Below, piece after piece: positions 17,166 through 27,200 of a stretch of DNA of 64,000 nucleotides (within the stretch, counting starts at the first letter, position 1; each line of letters opens with the position of its first letter). Origin of the DNA: an uncultured Sulfitobacter sp. (GTDB lineage Bacteria > Pseudomonadota > Alphaproteobacteria > Rhodobacterales > Rhodobacteraceae); contig CALFWM010000046.1 in assembly GCA_937928635.1 (NCBI GenBank), positions 1 to 64,000 of the forward strand. The letters are read 5' to 3'. The position numbers and the translations under genes were made by a program. The notes under the pieces were generated by a model. That model was given only the letters and a program-made list of their open reading frames with translations. It ran no database searches and was not told the DNA's origin.

Positions 17166-17265
17166 GATGGGTGCAAGCACCCGTCCTACAATGCGTCGTA
17201 TAGCCGGCAGATGGATGCAAGCACCCAGCCTACGGGAGGAAGTAGGATGGGTGCTTGCACCCATC
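17166..17265. repeat. Three copies of a 24-bp palindromic repeat
   Basis: Copies at 17166-17189, 17210-17233 and, in opposite orientation, 17242-17265. Each carries the core GGGTGCAAGCACCC (or GGATGCAAGCACCC) and ends in CCTAC or, inverted, starts GTAGG. Copies one and three are near-exact reverse complements and can form a long stem. They sit between the binding-protein and permease genes, where differential mRNA stability is often set. Confidence 0.85.
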
Positions 17266-17280
17266 GCAATGCCTGGGAAA

Positions 17281-17304
17281 GGGCGCGACCCAAAAGCCGC
17301 GCCC
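17281..17304 (-). terminator. Stem-loop after the sugar-binding protein gene
   Basis: GGGCGCG and CGCGCCC pair (9-bp stem including wobble/near pairs, loop of about six) just 8 bp after the binding-protein stop. On the minus strand it is followed by TTTCCC rather than a long U tract. It probably acts as a partial terminator or 3' stabiliser, keeping binding protein more abundant than the permeases. Confidence 0.65.
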
Positions 17305-17312
17305 CTCAAGTC

Positions 17313-18575
17313 TTACTTGTAGATACGCTCGCGCGCGCGATCCAGTTTGGCCAGGATCCGGTCCAGCTCGTCAGGTTTCACCATGAATTCTTGGAAGCCT
17401 TCCATCGCCACCTTGGCCATTTCCGCAGGCGCGTCACGGTCAAAGAACTGTGCCACACCGCCGGGGCTGTTGGCGGAGAGCATCGCAAAGCCTTCTTTCA
17501 GGAACTTGTCGTCATCCACAGAAGACTTGGAGTTCACCGGAAGCTGACCCAGCGCGTCGCCAGAGTTGATCATGGTCTGGTTTTCAGCAGAGACCACGAA
17601 CTTCAGGAAGGCACGGGCGTTGTCCTTGTTCTGCGCATTGGCAGGGATGTGGAACGTGTCTGTTGGCGCGTCCTCGGCCAGTTCAACGTCGCCGTTGATG
17701 GCGGGGAACTGGTGGAAGTCGAGCTTGCTGTCGTCCAGACCCGCTTCGCGCAGGGGGGCCACGGCGAAATTGCCTTTCAGGATCGCAGCGGCGTCGCCGT
17801 TGGTCATGAAGGGCAGGGATTCTTGCCAGCTGTAGGCGGTGTGATCGTCAATAAATGCACCCATATCAACCAGTTCTTTCCAGTTGTTAAAGGTCGCTTT
17901 GACGCGCTCGTCAGTCCACTCAATCTTGCCAGCAGTCAGGTCCGCGTGGAACTGATAGCCGTTTGTGCGCATGTTGAGGTAGTCAAACCAGCCCGCAGCC
18001 GTCCACAGGAATTTGGACCCCAGTGTGAAGCATTTCTTGCCGGAATCCAGAACCGCCTGACAATTGGCTTTGAACTCATCCCAGTTTGTTGGCTCGGAGA
18101 GGCCCAGCTCTTCGTAGATGTCCTTGCGGTAGTAAACGCCCCACTGGTAGTAGGTGTAGGGCACGCCCCACTGCTTGCCGTCCAGTGTCATCGCGCCCTT
18201 GGTGGAGGCAAGCTCTTCTGAAAGCTGGCCTTCCCAGATATCAGAGATGTCCTCAAACAGGTTCGCGTCCACATAGGGGCGCATGCGGTTGGCGGCGTAC
18301 CAGTTGGCAACGTCTGGCGCGTCTGCGGTCAGGAAGTTGCGGATCTGGGTTTTATACGCCTCACGGTCAATGACCGTTAGTTCGATGTTCAGGTCAGGGT
18401 GCATTTCACCGAAACGCTCAACCATGCCTTCCATCACGGCACGGGGGGCCGGGTTGGACATGTCTGAGAAAATCTTCAGATCGCCCTTCAGGCCGTGGCC
18501 GTCCGCAAGAGCAGCACCCGCCAGCATGGTTGTGCCAGCCAATGCGCCCAGCATCATGGATTTAAGTCGTGTCAT
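17313..18575 (-). CDS. ABC transporter extracellular sugar-binding protein
   Basis: Family 1 solute-binding protein of 420 aa. A Sec signal peptide (MTRLKSMMLGALAGTTMLAGAALA) would be cleaved before DGHGLKG. The mature protein begins LKIFSDMSNPAPRAVMEGMVERF and contains the hinge motif WGVPYTYYQWGVYYRKDIYEELG typical of this family. It delivers galactosides to the two permeases. First gene of the operon, divergent from the IclR gene and probably its direct target. Confidence 0.93.
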   Translation of the reverse strand: MTRLKSMMLGALAGTTMLAGAALADGHGLKGDLKIFSDMSNPAPRAVMEGMVERFGEMHPDLNIELTVIDREAYKTQIRNFLTADAPDVANWYAANRMRPYVDANLFEDISDIWEGQLSEELASTKGAMTLDGKQWGVPYTYYQWGVYYRKDIYEELGLSEPTNWDEFKANCQAVLDSGKKCFTLGSKFLWTAAGWFDYLNMRTNGYQFHADLTAGKIEWTDERVKATFNNWKELVDMGAFIDDHTAYSWQESLPFMTNGDAAAILKGNFAVAPLREAGLDDSKLDFHQFPAINGDVELAEDAPTDTFHIPANAQNKDNARAFLKFVVSAENQTMINSGDALGQLPVNSKSSVDDDKFLKEGFAMLSANSPGGVAQFFDRDAPAEMAKVAMEGFQEFMVKPDELDRILAKLDRARERIYK

Positions 18576-18612
18576 CGGTATCCTCCCAGATGATGATGTT
18601 TCAAGATTGGCG

Positions 18613-18650
18613 GTTCCAATATTTGAAACTTTGTTTTATATGTTGAAAAC
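18613..18650. promoter_or_regulatory. Two candidate IclR operator palindromes
   Basis: In the 152-bp divergent spacer, 18613-18629 reads GTTCCAATATTTGAAAC, an imperfect palindrome with 7-bp arms and one mismatch. A weaker related site follows at 18633-18650 (GTTTTATATGTTGAAAAC). Their proximity and the shared GTTnnA...TTGAAAAC pattern fit paired IclR sites controlling the operon and the regulator gene. Confidence 0.55.
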
Positions 18651-18727
18651 TACACCGCACTCTGACAGGCTTGTCAAGCCAATAGAGTCCCGCATCGCGG
18701 GCAAAGTGGCAATAGGGAGGAGGCCCG

Positions 18728-19516
18728 ATGTCCGGCGACGGTACAGTGGGAAAAGCGATGGATGTCCTTGATCTGGTGGCGGAATTTGGCCACCCGATCC
18801 GCTTTGCTGCCTTGCTCGAAGTCAGCCCCTTTCCCAAGGCGACGCTCTATCGGTTCCTGCAAACCCTGACGTCCCAGCGGCTGCTGGAATATGATTCGGA
18901 TCAGCAGACCTACTCGCTTGGGGTGCGTCTGGTGCGTCTGGCCCATGCGGCCTGGACCCAGTCCAGCCTTGCCCCCATTGCGCGCCAACATCTGCAAACG
19001 CTCAGCCAGAAAATCGGCCTGACGGTGCATCTGGCGCAACTGGACAACGGTCAGGTGCTGTATGTGGACAAGCGTAATGCAGCACAGCCCGTAGACATGT
19101 TCAGCCAGGCGGGCAAAGTGGGCCCGGCCTATTGCACAGGTGTGGGCAAGGCGATGATGGCCTTTTTGCCCGACCTTGAACGCTCCCGCGTGCTGTCCCA
19201 GCAAAGCTATCATGGTTTTACGCCGCACACGTTGACCTGTGCGGATGATCTGCGCGCGGAACTGCGCAATATCCTCGCCCGTGGCCATGCCTATGACCGC
19301 GAAGAACATGAGCCCGGCATTATCTGCATCGCCGTCCCGATCCTGAGCCCCCGGGGCAGGGTGCTGGGGGGCATGTCGATCACCGGTTCGACCCAAACGA
19401 CAAGCTACGCCAAACTTGACGCGCTGGTGCCAGATCTTGTGGCAACAGCGCAAGCCATTGCGGCGGACGCCGAAGCATGGCGTTTTCCCGATCCCCTTCA
19501 GCAGACAGGAACATGA
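18728..19516 (+). CDS. IclR-family transcriptional regulator
   Basis: Protein of 262 aa. The N-terminal winged helix covers roughly residues 5-65 (AMDVLDLVAEFG, PKATLYRFLQTLTSQRLLEYD). The C-terminal effector domain is typical of the family: GVRLVRLAHAAW, VLYVDKRNA, and AYCTGVGKAMMAFLP near residues 135-150. It is divergent from the galactoside operon and 4 bp upstream of the transporter ATPase, so it probably controls both. The ligand is unknown. Confidence 0.92.
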   Translation: MSGDGTVGKAMDVLDLVAEFGHPIRFAALLEVSPFPKATLYRFLQTLTSQRLLEYDSDQQTYSLGVRLVRLAHAAWTQSSLAPIARQHLQTLSQKIGLTVHLAQLDNGQVLYVDKRNAAQPVDMFSQAGKVGPAYCTGVGKAMMAFLPDLERSRVLSQQSYHGFTPHTLTCADDLRAELRNILARGHAYDREEHEPGIICIAVPILSPRGRVLGGMSITGSTQTTSYAKLDALVPDLVATAQAIAADAEAWRFPDPLQQTGT

Positions 19517-19520
19517 AAAG

Positions 19521-20579
19521 ATGACAGGTGTGACCCTTCAGAACGCTATTAAACGCTACGGGGATGTACAGGTGATTCATGGCATCGACCTGGAGGTGCA
19601 GGATGGTGAGTTTTGCGTCTTTGTCGGCCCCTCCGGTTGTGGCAAATCCACCTTGCTGCGGATGATTGCAGGGTTGGAGGAAACCTCGGAAGGGACAATC
19701 AACATCGGCGCGCGTGATGTGACCCGCGAAGACCCCTCAGAGCGCGGCGTGGCCATGGTGTTTCAGACCTACGCGCTTTACCCGCATATGACCGTGGGCG
19801 AAAACATGGGGTTCGGCCTCAAGATGAACGGCGTGCCCAAGGCGCAGATCAAGGAAAAGGTCAAAATGGCCTCCGACATTCTCAAGCTGGATGACTACCT
19901 CAAGCGGAAGCCGGCCAACCTGTCAGGCGGGCAGCGTCAGCGCGTGGCGATTGGCCGCGCGATTGTGCGCGGGCCGGAGGTGTTTCTGTTTGATGAACCA
20001 CTCTCCAATCTGGACGCCGAACTGCGGGTTGAAATGCGGGTCGAAATTGCGCGCCTGCACAAGGAAATTGGCGCCACCATGATCTATGTGACCCATGATC
20101 AGGTGGAGGCGATGACGCTGGCCGATAAAATCGTGGTGCTGCGCGCAGGTGTGATCGAACAGGTTGGCGCACCGCTGCATCTTTACCGCGACCCGGACAA
20201 CAAATTTGTGGCCGGGTTCATCGGATCGCCCGCGATGAATTTCCTCAATGGCACGGTCAAGGACGGCGCGGTTGATGTGCCCGCCCTTGGGCGCAGTGTT
20301 GCGGTCACCGCGAATTTGCCAGGTGAGGGCACAAAGGTGGTGCTGGGCATTCGCCCCGAACATATCGAAGTGCAGCAGAATACCGGCAAGCTGAGCGCGG
20401 AACTTTCGGAGGCTCTTGGCGGCGTCAGCTATCTGCACCTTGATACGCTGACCGGTGAGCGCATTATCTGCGAAGAGCGCGGGGATGAACGCGCCTCAGA
20501 GGGTGATACCGTTGACATTACCTTTGAGCCGCGCCGCGCCTATGTGTTTGATGCCGCAAATGAGATGCGTATCCGTTAG
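19521..20579 (+). CDS. ABC sugar transporter ATPase (UgpC/MsmK/MalK type)
   Basis: Protein of 352 aa with Walker A GPSGCGKST, Q-loop VFQTYALYPHMTV, signature LSGGQRQR, Walker B VFLFDEPLSNLDAE, H-loop VTHDQVEAM and a C-terminal OB-fold domain (VVLGIRPEHIE). The start MTGVTLQNAIKRYG follows the iclR stop by 4 bp. It is separated from its permeases by the iclR gene and on the opposite strand, but is the only MalK-type ATPase here and so is the likely energiser. Confidence 0.93.
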   Translation: MTGVTLQNAIKRYGDVQVIHGIDLEVQDGEFCVFVGPSGCGKSTLLRMIAGLEETSEGTINIGARDVTREDPSERGVAMVFQTYALYPHMTVGENMGFGLKMNGVPKAQIKEKVKMASDILKLDDYLKRKPANLSGGQRQRVAIGRAIVRGPEVFLFDEPLSNLDAELRVEMRVEIARLHKEIGATMIYVTHDQVEAMTLADKIVVLRAGVIEQVGAPLHLYRDPDNKFVAGFIGSPAMNFLNGTVKDGAVDVPALGRSVAVTANLPGEGTKVVLGIRPEHIEVQQNTGKLSAELSEALGGVSYLHLDTLTGERIICEERGDERASEGDTVDITFEPRRAYVFDAANEMRIR

Positions 20580-20653
20580 GGGCGCGCCGCGCGCCATTTG
20601 ACTTGTCCGCGTGCGTCGGCTCATCTGGACCCTCACACCCTGAGGAGCCCGGC

Positions 20654-21649
20654 ATGACGACTGATCTGTGCACGTTGTTGAACATTAACAAACCCATCCT
20701 GTCGGCCCCCATGGGCGGGGCCGCTGGCCCTGACATGGTCGCGACGGTCTGCAATGCCGGTGGCTTTGGGGTGATCCCGCTGTGGGGCAAATCGGCAGAC
20801 GGGGTGCGGGCGGGCATCGCTGAGCTGCGCGCCCTGACGGACAGGAATTTTGCGGTAAACCTGAACCTTGGCTTTGACTACGCTGATCAATTGCAGGCCT
20901 GCATTGATGCGCGCGTCTGTGCGGTGTCCCTGTTCTGGGGCATGGCGCCGGAGGCGATTGAGCGGGCCAAAAACGGCGGTTTGCTGGTGATGTCCAGCGT
21001 GGGCTCTGCGGCGGAGGCCAAACAGGCGGCCGATGCAGGGGCCGACATCATCATCGCCCAAGGGTGGGAGGCCGGAGGCCATGTCTGGGGGCAGGTCGCC
21101 ACCATGGCGCTGATCCCGGCTGTGGTGGATGCGGTTGACGTGCCCGTGGTGGCAGCTGGCGGCATTGCGGACGGGCGCGGCATGGCGGCCGCCCTGATGC
21201 TGGGCGCGCAGGGCGTCTGGATCGGCACGCGGTTTCTGGCCAGCCACGAGGCGACCATTCATGCGACCTATCAAAACAGCATTCTGCAGGCGCAGGATGA
21301 TCAAACCGAATGGCACGCGGACCTTTATGACGTGACCTGGCCCAATGCGCCGCATCGCACGCTTGCCAACGCCACCTCTGATGCCTGGGCGGCGGCAGGC
21401 AGGGCTGCGCCGGGCGCGCGTCCGGGCGAGCAGGAGGTGATTGGCCAGCGTCCCGGCGGCGGCGATGTGCTGCGCTATCAAAGCTATACCCCTTTGCCGG
21501 GCACCACCGGTGATGTGGCCGCCATGTCGATGTGGGCCGGGCAGGGCGTGGGGCTGGTGCACAAGGTTCTGTCCGCCGCCGATATTGTGAGTGAAATCGA
21601 CACAGACGCCCGTGCGATCATCGCGGCGCAGGCGGCAGCATTCAGATAG
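20654..21649 (+). CDS. Nitronate monooxygenase family FMN protein
   Basis: Protein of 331 aa of the 2-nitropropane dioxygenase-like TIM barrel family: [29 protein letters not shown] near the N-terminus, [18 protein letters not shown] near residue 130 and [34 protein letters not shown]. The histidine in GGHVWG corresponds to the usual catalytic base region. Start chosen at ATG after GGAGCC. It may detoxify nitronates; actual substrate unknown. It sits directly upstream of the 2-aminobenzoyl-CoA operon, 94 bp away. Confidence 0.85.
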   Translation: MTTDLCTLLNINKPILSAPMGGAAGPDMVATVCNAGGFGVIPLWGKSADGVRAGIAELRALTDRNFAVNLNLGFDYADQLQACIDARVCAVSLFWGMAPEAIERAKNGGLLVMSSVGSAAEAKQAADAGADIIIAQGWEAGGHVWGQVATMALIPAVVDAVDVPVVAAGGIADGRGMAAALMLGAQGVWIGTRFLASHEATIHATYQNSILQAQDDQTEWHADLYDVTWPNAPHRTLANATSDAWAAAGRAAPGARPGEQEVIGQRPGGGDVLRYQSYTPLPGTTGDVAAMSMWAGQGVGLVHKVLSAADIVSEIDTDARAIIAAQAAAFR

Positions 21650-21669
21650 ACCCGCATTTATTTCAGGTC

Positions 21670-21681
21670 TAAAATATTTTA
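21670..21681. promoter_or_regulatory. AT-rich palindrome upstream of the 2-aminobenzoyl-CoA operon
   Basis: TAAAATATTTTA is a perfect 12-bp palindrome within AGGTC...ACCT, the only AT-rich block in the 94-bp spacer. It lies 62 bp before the first gene of the operon. It is a plausible operator for the MarR regulator encoded within the operon, or part of its promoter. Confidence 0.45.
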
Positions 21682-21743
21682 CCTTGAAGTACCACGCCCA
21701 TCGGCCTAGCCTTTGCGTAGCGGCAATGGATGGGGGTGCAAAG

Positions 21744-24035
21744 ATGCGTGCAATTTGTCTTGGTGGTGGTCCTGCGGGCCTCTATTTCGGCATATCCCTG
21801 AAACTGCGTGATCCTGAGGCGGAGGTGACCGTGCTGGAGCGCAACCGCCCTGACGATACCTTTGGCTGGGGCGTGGTGTTGTCGGACGAAACACTGGACG
21901 CCTTGCAGAAAAACGACCCGGTGTCGGCGGCTGAGATTCGCAATAACTTTGCCTATTGGGATGACGTGGCCCTTGTTTACAAGGGGCAGAAAACCGTCAG
22001 CTCGGGCCATGGCTTTTGCGGCATCGGGCGCAAGGTCTTGCTGATGATCCTGCAAAACCGTGCCCGCGCACTGGGTGTAACCCTGAAGTTTGAAACCGAA
22101 GTGCAAAGTGCCTCGGCCTACAAAGATGACTATGATCTGGTTGTGGCCTGCGACGGGTTGAACTCGAAAACCCGGCTGGAATTTCGCGAAACCTTCAAGC
22201 CGGACATTGACGTGAGGAAGTGTCATTTCCTGTGGCTGGGCACCCATCAGAAATTCGATGACGCCTTCACCTTTATCTTTGAAAAAACGGACAAGGGTTG
22301 GCTCTGGGTACATGCCTATCAATTTGACGATGACACCGCGACCTTCCTGATTGAATGCAGCCCGCAGACCTTTGAAAACTACGGGTTTGGTGACAAAACG
22401 CAGGCGGAAACCATCGGGATTTGCCAAGAAGTGTTCAAGGATCATCTCAACGGCAACGCCTTGATGACAAACGCAAACCACATTCGTGGTTCCGCCTGGA
22501 TTCAGTTCCCGCGGGTGTTGTGCGAAAAATGGCACCACGAAAATGTTGTGCTGCTGGGAGACGCCTCTGCAACGGCGCATTTTTCGATTGGGTCGGGGAC
22601 CAAACTGGCGCTGGAATCCGCGATCTCGCTGGCGGATCACGTGGTGGAGGATGCGAACCTCGCCGGTGCATTTGCAAAATACGAAGACACGCGCCGCCTT
22701 GAGGTGCTGCGCCTGCAATCTGCCGCGCGCAATTCGCTGGAGTGGTTTGAGGATGTGGAGCGCTACCTTGATCTGGACCCGGTGCAGCTGAATTATTCCA
22801 TGCTGACCCGCTCCCAACGCATCAGCCATGAAAACCTGCGCGCGCGCGATGCGGAGTGGCTTGAAGGAGCGGAACGGTGGTTTATGGAGCAATCCGGTGC
22901 CGGGTCAAACGGCCCTGTGCGCCCGCCGATGTTTGCGCCGTTCAAACTGCGCGACATGACGCTGGCCAACCGCGTCGTCGTCTCCCCCATGGCGCAGTAC
23001 AAGGCGGTGGACGGATGCCCGACCGACTGGCATCTGATCCACTACGGGGAACGTGCCAAGGGGGGTGCCGGGCTGATCTATACCGAAATGACCTGTACCT
23101 CGGCTGAGGGGCGGATCACACCGGGTTGTCCGGGGCTTTATGCGCCCGAACACGAGGCCGCATGGGCGCGCCTGACAAGTTTTGTACACAGCGAAACAGA
23201 GGCAAAAATCTGTTGCCAGATTGGCCATGCTGGGCGCAAGGGCTCCACCAATGTCGGCTGGGAGGGCATGGATATGCCCCTGAAAGACGGAAACTGGCCG
23301 CTGGTCTCCGCCTCTGCCATCCCGTGGTCGCCTGACAACGCGACCCCGCAGGCCGCAACGCGCGCGGATATGGACCGTATCCGCGATGAATTTGTGACTG
23401 CTGCCAAAATGGCGGAGCGGGCCGGGTTTGATATGATCGAACTGCACGCGGCACATGGCTATTTCATCTCCTCCTTCATCTCGCCGCTCAGCAACACGCG
23501 GAAGGACGCATATGGCGGTTCGCTGGAAAATCGCATGCGCTATCCCTTGGAAGTGTTCAACGCCATGCGCGCCGTCTGGCCAGTAAATCGCCCCATGTCG
23601 GTGCGCATCTCGGCCAGCGACTGGGCCGGAGACGACGGCGTGACACCCCAAGAAGCCGTTGAAATTGCAAAGATGTTTGAGGGTGCAGGTGCGGACATTA
23701 TTGATGTGTCGGCAGGTCAGACCAGCACTGAGGGTCAGCCGGTTTATGGCCGCATGTTCCAAACACCCTTCTCGGACCGGATTCGCAATGAGGGTGGGAT
23801 CAAGACCATGGCGGTGGGCAATATCGACGAGGCGGATCATGTGAATTCGATCCTGATGGCGGGGCGGGCCGATCTGGTCTGCCTTGCGCGCCCGCATCTG
23901 GCCGATCCCTACTGGACCCTGCGCCACGGGGCCGAAATTGGCGATCGTCACGCCAAATGGCCCTTGCCCTATGAGGCGGGGCGCGATCAGATGTGGCGGC
24001 TGGCCGACCGGGCAGCGGAAATGGAGAAAGTATGA
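21744..24035 (+). CDS. Bifunctional 2-aminobenzoyl-CoA (or salicylyl-CoA 5-) monooxygenase/reductase
   Basis: Fusion protein of 763 aa. The N-terminal half is an FAD monooxygenase ([10 protein letters not shown] near residue 7, DG motif [11 protein letters not shown] motif [16 protein letters not shown]). The C-terminal half, from about residue 396 ([21 protein letters not shown]), is an old yellow enzyme-type NADH:flavin oxidoreductase with [17 protein letters not shown]. This architecture matches Azoarcus evansii 2-aminobenzoyl-CoA monooxygenase/reductase, which hydroxylates and dearomatises the CoA thioester. The adjacent ligase and beta-oxidation genes support the aminobenzoyl-CoA role over salicylyl-CoA. 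Start ATG at MRAICLGGG. Confidence 0.9.
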   Translation: MRAICLGGGPAGLYFGISLKLRDPEAEVTVLERNRPDDTFGWGVVLSDETLDALQKNDPVSAAEIRNNFAYWDDVALVYKGQKTVSSGHGFCGIGRKVLLMILQNRARALGVTLKFETEVQSASAYKDDYDLVVACDGLNSKTRLEFRETFKPDIDVRKCHFLWLGTHQKFDDAFTFIFEKTDKGWLWVHAYQFDDDTATFLIECSPQTFENYGFGDKTQAETIGICQEVFKDHLNGNALMTNANHIRGSAWIQFPRVLCEKWHHENVVLLGDASATAHFSIGSGTKLALESAISLADHVVEDANLAGAFAKYEDTRRLEVLRLQSAARNSLEWFEDVERYLDLDPVQLNYSMLTRSQRISHENLRARDAEWLEGAERWFMEQSGAGSNGPVRPPMFAPFKLRDMTLANRVVVSPMAQYKAVDGCPTDWHLIHYGERAKGGAGLIYTEMTCTSAEGRITPGCPGLYAPEHEAAWARLTSFVHSETEAKICCQIGHAGRKGSTNVGWEGMDMPLKDGNWPLVSASAIPWSPDNATPQAATRADMDRIRDEFVTAAKMAERAGFDMIELHAAHGYFISSFISPLSNTRKDAYGGSLENRMRYPLEVFNAMRAVWPVNRPMSVRISASDWAGDDGVTPQEAVEIAKMFEGAGADIIDVSAGQTSTEGQPVYGRMFQTPFSDRIRNEGGIKTMAVGNIDEADHVNSILMAGRADLVCLARPHLADPYWTLRHGAEIGDRHAKWPLPYEAGRDQMWRLADRAAEMEKV

Positions 24036-24751
24036 GACGGGTTTTAGTCACCGGAGGCGGCTCTGGCATTGGCCGCGCCATCGCACAGAGCTTTGCGCAA
24101 GCAGGCGATCACGTCACCATCGCCGCCCGGCGCATGGACGCGCTGGAGGAAACCAAGGGCGACACGGACATGACCTGCCTGCCATTGGATGTGTCGGACG
24201 AGGCCTCGGTGAAGTCGCTGTTTGACCAGCCCTACGATGTGGTGATTGCCAACGCAGGGGCCGGCGCATCAGGGAAGGTCAAAGACCTGTCGCTGGCGGA
24301 TTGGAACACCGTGATGGCCGTGAACCTGACCGGCGTTTTTCTGACCTTCCGCGAGGCATTACAACAGATGCAACCCGGCGGGCGACTGATTGCTGTGGCC
24401 TCCACCGCGAGCCTGCAAGGGGGCAGCAATATCTCGGCCTACTCAGCGTCCAAACATGGGGTGTTGGGGCTGGTCCGCTCCCTTGCGATTGAGGTCGCGA
24501 AAGGCGGTGTCACCTGCAATGCGGTCTGCCCGGGCTTTGTGGACACGCCCATGGCGGATGCGGCCGTGGAGGGGGTTGTGGCCAAATTTGGCGTGCCGCG
24601 CGACAAGGCGGCGGCGATGATTGTGGGCGGCAACCCTATGAAACGTATGATCAATGTGGAGGAAGTTGTGGCGGCGGTGAGCTTTCTGGCCTCCGCAGGG
24701 GCCTCATCGGTCAATGGGCACGCGCTGGCGGTGTCGGGTGGCGAAATATGA
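24032..24751 (+). CDS. SDR oxidoreductase of the 2-aminobenzoyl-CoA operon
   Basis: Short-chain dehydrogenase of 239 aa: [11 protein letters not shown] at residues 7-17, NAGAGAS, catalytic Ser in AVASTAS and YSASKHG with the YxxxK dyad, ending [11 protein letters not shown]. It probably oxidises a hydroxyacyl-CoA intermediate after ring modification. Start overlaps the stop of the preceding gene as ATGA; its stop overlaps the marR start in the same way. Confidence 0.87.
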   Translation: MRRVLVTGGGSGIGRAIAQSFAQAGDHVTIAARRMDALEETKGDTDMTCLPLDVSDEASVKSLFDQPYDVVIANAGAGASGKVKDLSLADWNTVMAVNLTGVFLTFREALQQMQPGGRLIAVASTASLQGGSNISAYSASKHGVLGLVRSLAIEVAKGGVTCNAVCPGFVDTPMADAAVEGVVAKFGVPRDKAAAMIVGGNPMKRMINVEEVVAAVSFLASAGASSVNGHALAVSGGEI

Positions 24752-25206
24752 GCGCACCCAAAGAGCGTTTGCGTCTGTGGCTGCGTCTGCTCAAGGTGGT
24801 GCGCGGGATCGAGCACCGCGTGCGCGACAACCTGCGCCGGGATTTTGAAACGACACTGCCGCGCTTTGACATGCTCTCTGCCCTGTCGCGTCACCCCCAA
24901 GGGCTGAAGATGAGCCAGCTGAGCGGTGTGTTGCGGGTCTCCAACGGCAATGTCACGGGCATCGCGGATCGTCTGGGCGAAGAAGGGCTGGTGGAGCGTG
25001 TGCCCGTCCCCGATGATCGCCGCGCGATGATCCTGCGCATCACCCCTGCGGGACAATCCGAATTTGCCCGACAGGCGCAGGCCCATGAAAAGTGGATTAA
25101 CGAAATGCTGCGGGATGTGAGTGCGGAGGATGCGCGTGCCATGGCCGCGCGTCTTACCGCCTTTGCCGCGCGAAAAGACCAAAAGGAATCCGCCGATGCG
25201 CAGTGA
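24748..25206 (+). CDS. MarR-family regulator
   Basis: Protein of 152 aa with a MarR winged helix: [41 protein letters not shown] carries the recognition helix, and [15 protein letters not shown] the wing. Embedded between catabolic genes with ATGA overlap upstream and an 11-bp overlap downstream, so it is co-transcribed with its presumed targets. Likely responds to an aromatic acid or its CoA ester. Confidence 0.9.
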   Translation: MSAPKERLRLWLRLLKVVRGIEHRVRDNLRRDFETTLPRFDMLSALSRHPQGLKMSQLSGVLRVSNGNVTGIADRLGEEGLVERVPVPDDRRAMILRITPAGQSEFARQAQAHEKWINEMLRDVSAEDARAMAARLTAFAARKDQKESADAQ

Positions 25207-25996
25207 TGTGAAACACTTCCGATGTGACATTGAAGGCCGGATCGCCACCGTGCGGCTGGATCGGCCTGACCGCAAAAACCCGCTGACCTTTGACAGCTAC
25301 GCCGAGCTGCGCGACTGGTTTCGCGATCTGGTCTATGCCGATGACGTGGACGTGGTGATTTTCGGCTCTCAGGGGGGTAACTTTAGCTCCGGCGGCGATG
25401 TACATGATATTATTGGCCCTTTGACACGTATGAACATGAAGGAACTGCTGCAATTTACCCGTATGACCGGTGATCTGGTCAAGGCGATTGTGAACTGCGG
25501 CAAGCCGGTGATTGCGGCTGTGGATGGCATCTGTGTGGGGGCCGGGGCGATTATCGCTATGGCCTCGGACCTGCGCATCGCGACCCACGCGGCCAAGACC
25601 GCGTTCTTGTTCACACGCGTGGGTTTGGCGGGCTGCGATATGGGGGCCTGTGCGATCCTGCCGCGCGTGATCGGGCAAACCCGGGCGGCGGAGTTGCTTT
25701 ATACCGGGCGTTCGATGTCAGCGGAGGAAGGGGAACGGTGGGGTTTTTTTAACCAATTGGTTGCCGCTGATGCGCTTGAGGAAAGGGCCGCGGAGATGGC
25801 CAGACGCATTCAGGCGGGGCCGAATTTCGCGCATATGATGACCAAAACCATGCTGGCGCAGGAGTGGTCGATGTCGATTGAACAGGCGATTGAGGCCGAG
25901 GCGCAGGCGCAGGCGATTTGCATGCAGACCGGTGATTTTGAGCGGGCATATAAGGCGTTTGTGGCCAGGGAGCGGCCCGTTTTTGAGGGGGATTGA
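25196..25996 (+). CDS. Enoyl-CoA hydratase/isomerase family protein
   Basis: Crotonase-fold protein of 266 aa. [20 protein letters not shown] opens the fold, [13 protein letters not shown] supplies the first oxyanion-hole segment, and [27 protein letters not shown] the second. The tail [23 protein letters not shown] is typical. The chosen ATG lies inside the end of marR; the longer frame upstream only shadows it. It probably acts in the beta-oxidation-like lower part of the 2-aminobenzoyl-CoA pathway. Confidence 0.9.
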   Translation: MRSDVKHFRCDIEGRIATVRLDRPDRKNPLTFDSYAELRDWFRDLVYADDVDVVIFGSQGGNFSSGGDVHDIIGPLTRMNMKELLQFTRMTGDLVKAIVNCGKPVIAAVDGICVGAGAIIAMASDLRIATHAAKTAFLFTRVGLAGCDMGACAILPRVIGQTRAAELLYTGRSMSAEEGERWGFFNQLVAADALEERAAEMARRIQAGPNFAHMMTKTMLAQEWSMSIEQAIEAEAQAQAICMQTGDFERAYKAFVARERPVFEGD

Positions 25997-26054
25997 GGCG
26001 TGGCTGGTGTGGGATTTGAGTTTATTGGAAGGGTGAAATGGGGGGGCGGTGGTC

Positions 26055-27200
26055 ATGTCTGACCGCAGTTTTCTGAGCTGGCCGTTTTTTGAGCCACGCC
26101 ATCGCGAATTGGCCGAGGCGCTGGACCTGTGGGCGGGGTCGGCCCTGGGCGCAGTGGATCACGCGGACACCGATCAGGCCTGTCGCGCCCTGGTGGCGAT
26201 GCTGGGCGCGGGCGGGTGGCTGCGCCATTCGGGCGCGCAAGGGGATGAGGTGCTGGATGTGCGCATGTTGTGCCTGATCCGCGAAACCCTGGCGCGCCAT
26301 GATGGGTTAGCAGATTTTTCCTTTGCGATGCAAGGGCTTGGGACAGGCGCGATCTCATTGTTCGGGACGTCTGAGCAGCAGGCAGAATGGCTGCCCAAGA
26401 CGCGGACAGGCACGGCGATTTCGGCCTTTGCCCTGACCGAACCGCAATCGGGATCAGATGTCGCCAATGCGACCATGACGGCGCAGGCAGAGGGCAATGG
26501 GTTTGTGCTGGATGGGCGCAAAACCTGGATTTCCAATGGCGGGATTGCAGATGTCTACACTGTTTTTGCGCGCACGGGTGAGGCACCGGGGGCCAAAGGG
26601 CTGTCGGCCTTTGTTGTGCCTGCCAATACGCCGGGGTTGAAGGTTGAAGAACGGCTTGAGGTAATGGCACCACATCCGCTGGCCTGCTTGCATTTTGATC
26701 AGGTTAAGGTGCCCGGATCCGCGTTGTTGGGTCAGGCGGGCAAGGGGTTTGCCATTGCGATGTCGGTTCTGGATGTGTTTCGCGCCACGGTTGGGGCGGC
26801 CGCGCTTGGCTTTGCCCGCCGGGCATTGGATGAGGCTTGTGCCCGCGTCAAGGCGCGCCATGTGCAGGGGGCAGCATTGGCAGAATTGCAGATGGTGCAG
26901 GGGCATATCGCGGATATGGCGGTTGATATTGATGCCAGCGCCCTGCTGATTTACCGCGCCGCCTGGGCCAAGGATACGGGCGCGCCACGGGTCACGCGCG
27001 AGGCGGCGATGGCCAAACTCTTTGCCACAGATCGCGCGCAGCAGGTGATTGACAAGGCGGTGCAACTGCACGGCGGCGATGGTGTGCGCTATGGCGAAAC
27101 GGTGGAGCGGCTTTACCGCGAGATCCGCGCGCTGCGGATATATGAGGGCGCGTCAGATGTGCAGCGGGTCATCATCGCGCGGCAGACTTTGGGGGGATAG
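26055..27200 (+). CDS. Acyl-CoA dehydrogenase
   Basis: Flavoprotein of 381 aa with the family signatures [20 protein letters not shown] and [10 protein letters not shown], and the C-terminal [36 protein letters not shown], which contains the usual catalytic glutamate (YEGAS). The ATG at 26055 is preferred to a GTG two codons upstream. Fits the beta-oxidation part of the pathway; the ligase starts at the base after its stop. Confidence 0.92.
   Translation: MSDRSFLSWPFFEPRHRELAEALDLWAGSALGAVDHADTDQACRALVAMLGAGGWLRHSGAQGDEVLDVRMLCLIRETLARHDGLADFSFAMQGLGTGAISLFGTSEQQAEWLPKTRTGTAISAFALTEPQSGSDVANATMTAQAEGNGFVLDGRKTWISNGGIADVYTVFARTGEAPGAKGLSAFVVPANTPGLKVEERLEVMAPHPLACLHFDQVKVPGSALLGQAGKGFAIAMSVLDVFRATVGAAALGFARRALDEACARVKARHVQGAALAELQMVQGHIADMAVDIDASALLIYRAAWAKDTGAPRVTREAAMAKLFATDRAQQVIDKAVQLHGGDGVRYGETVERLYREIRALRIYEGASDVQRVIIARQTLGG

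Noticed and set aside
17145..18221. Open frame of 358 codons on the plus strand opposite the sugar-binding protein gene
   Set aside because: Composition mirrors the minus-strand gene, there is no RBS and the product has no recognisable domain. High GC makes long shadow frames common.
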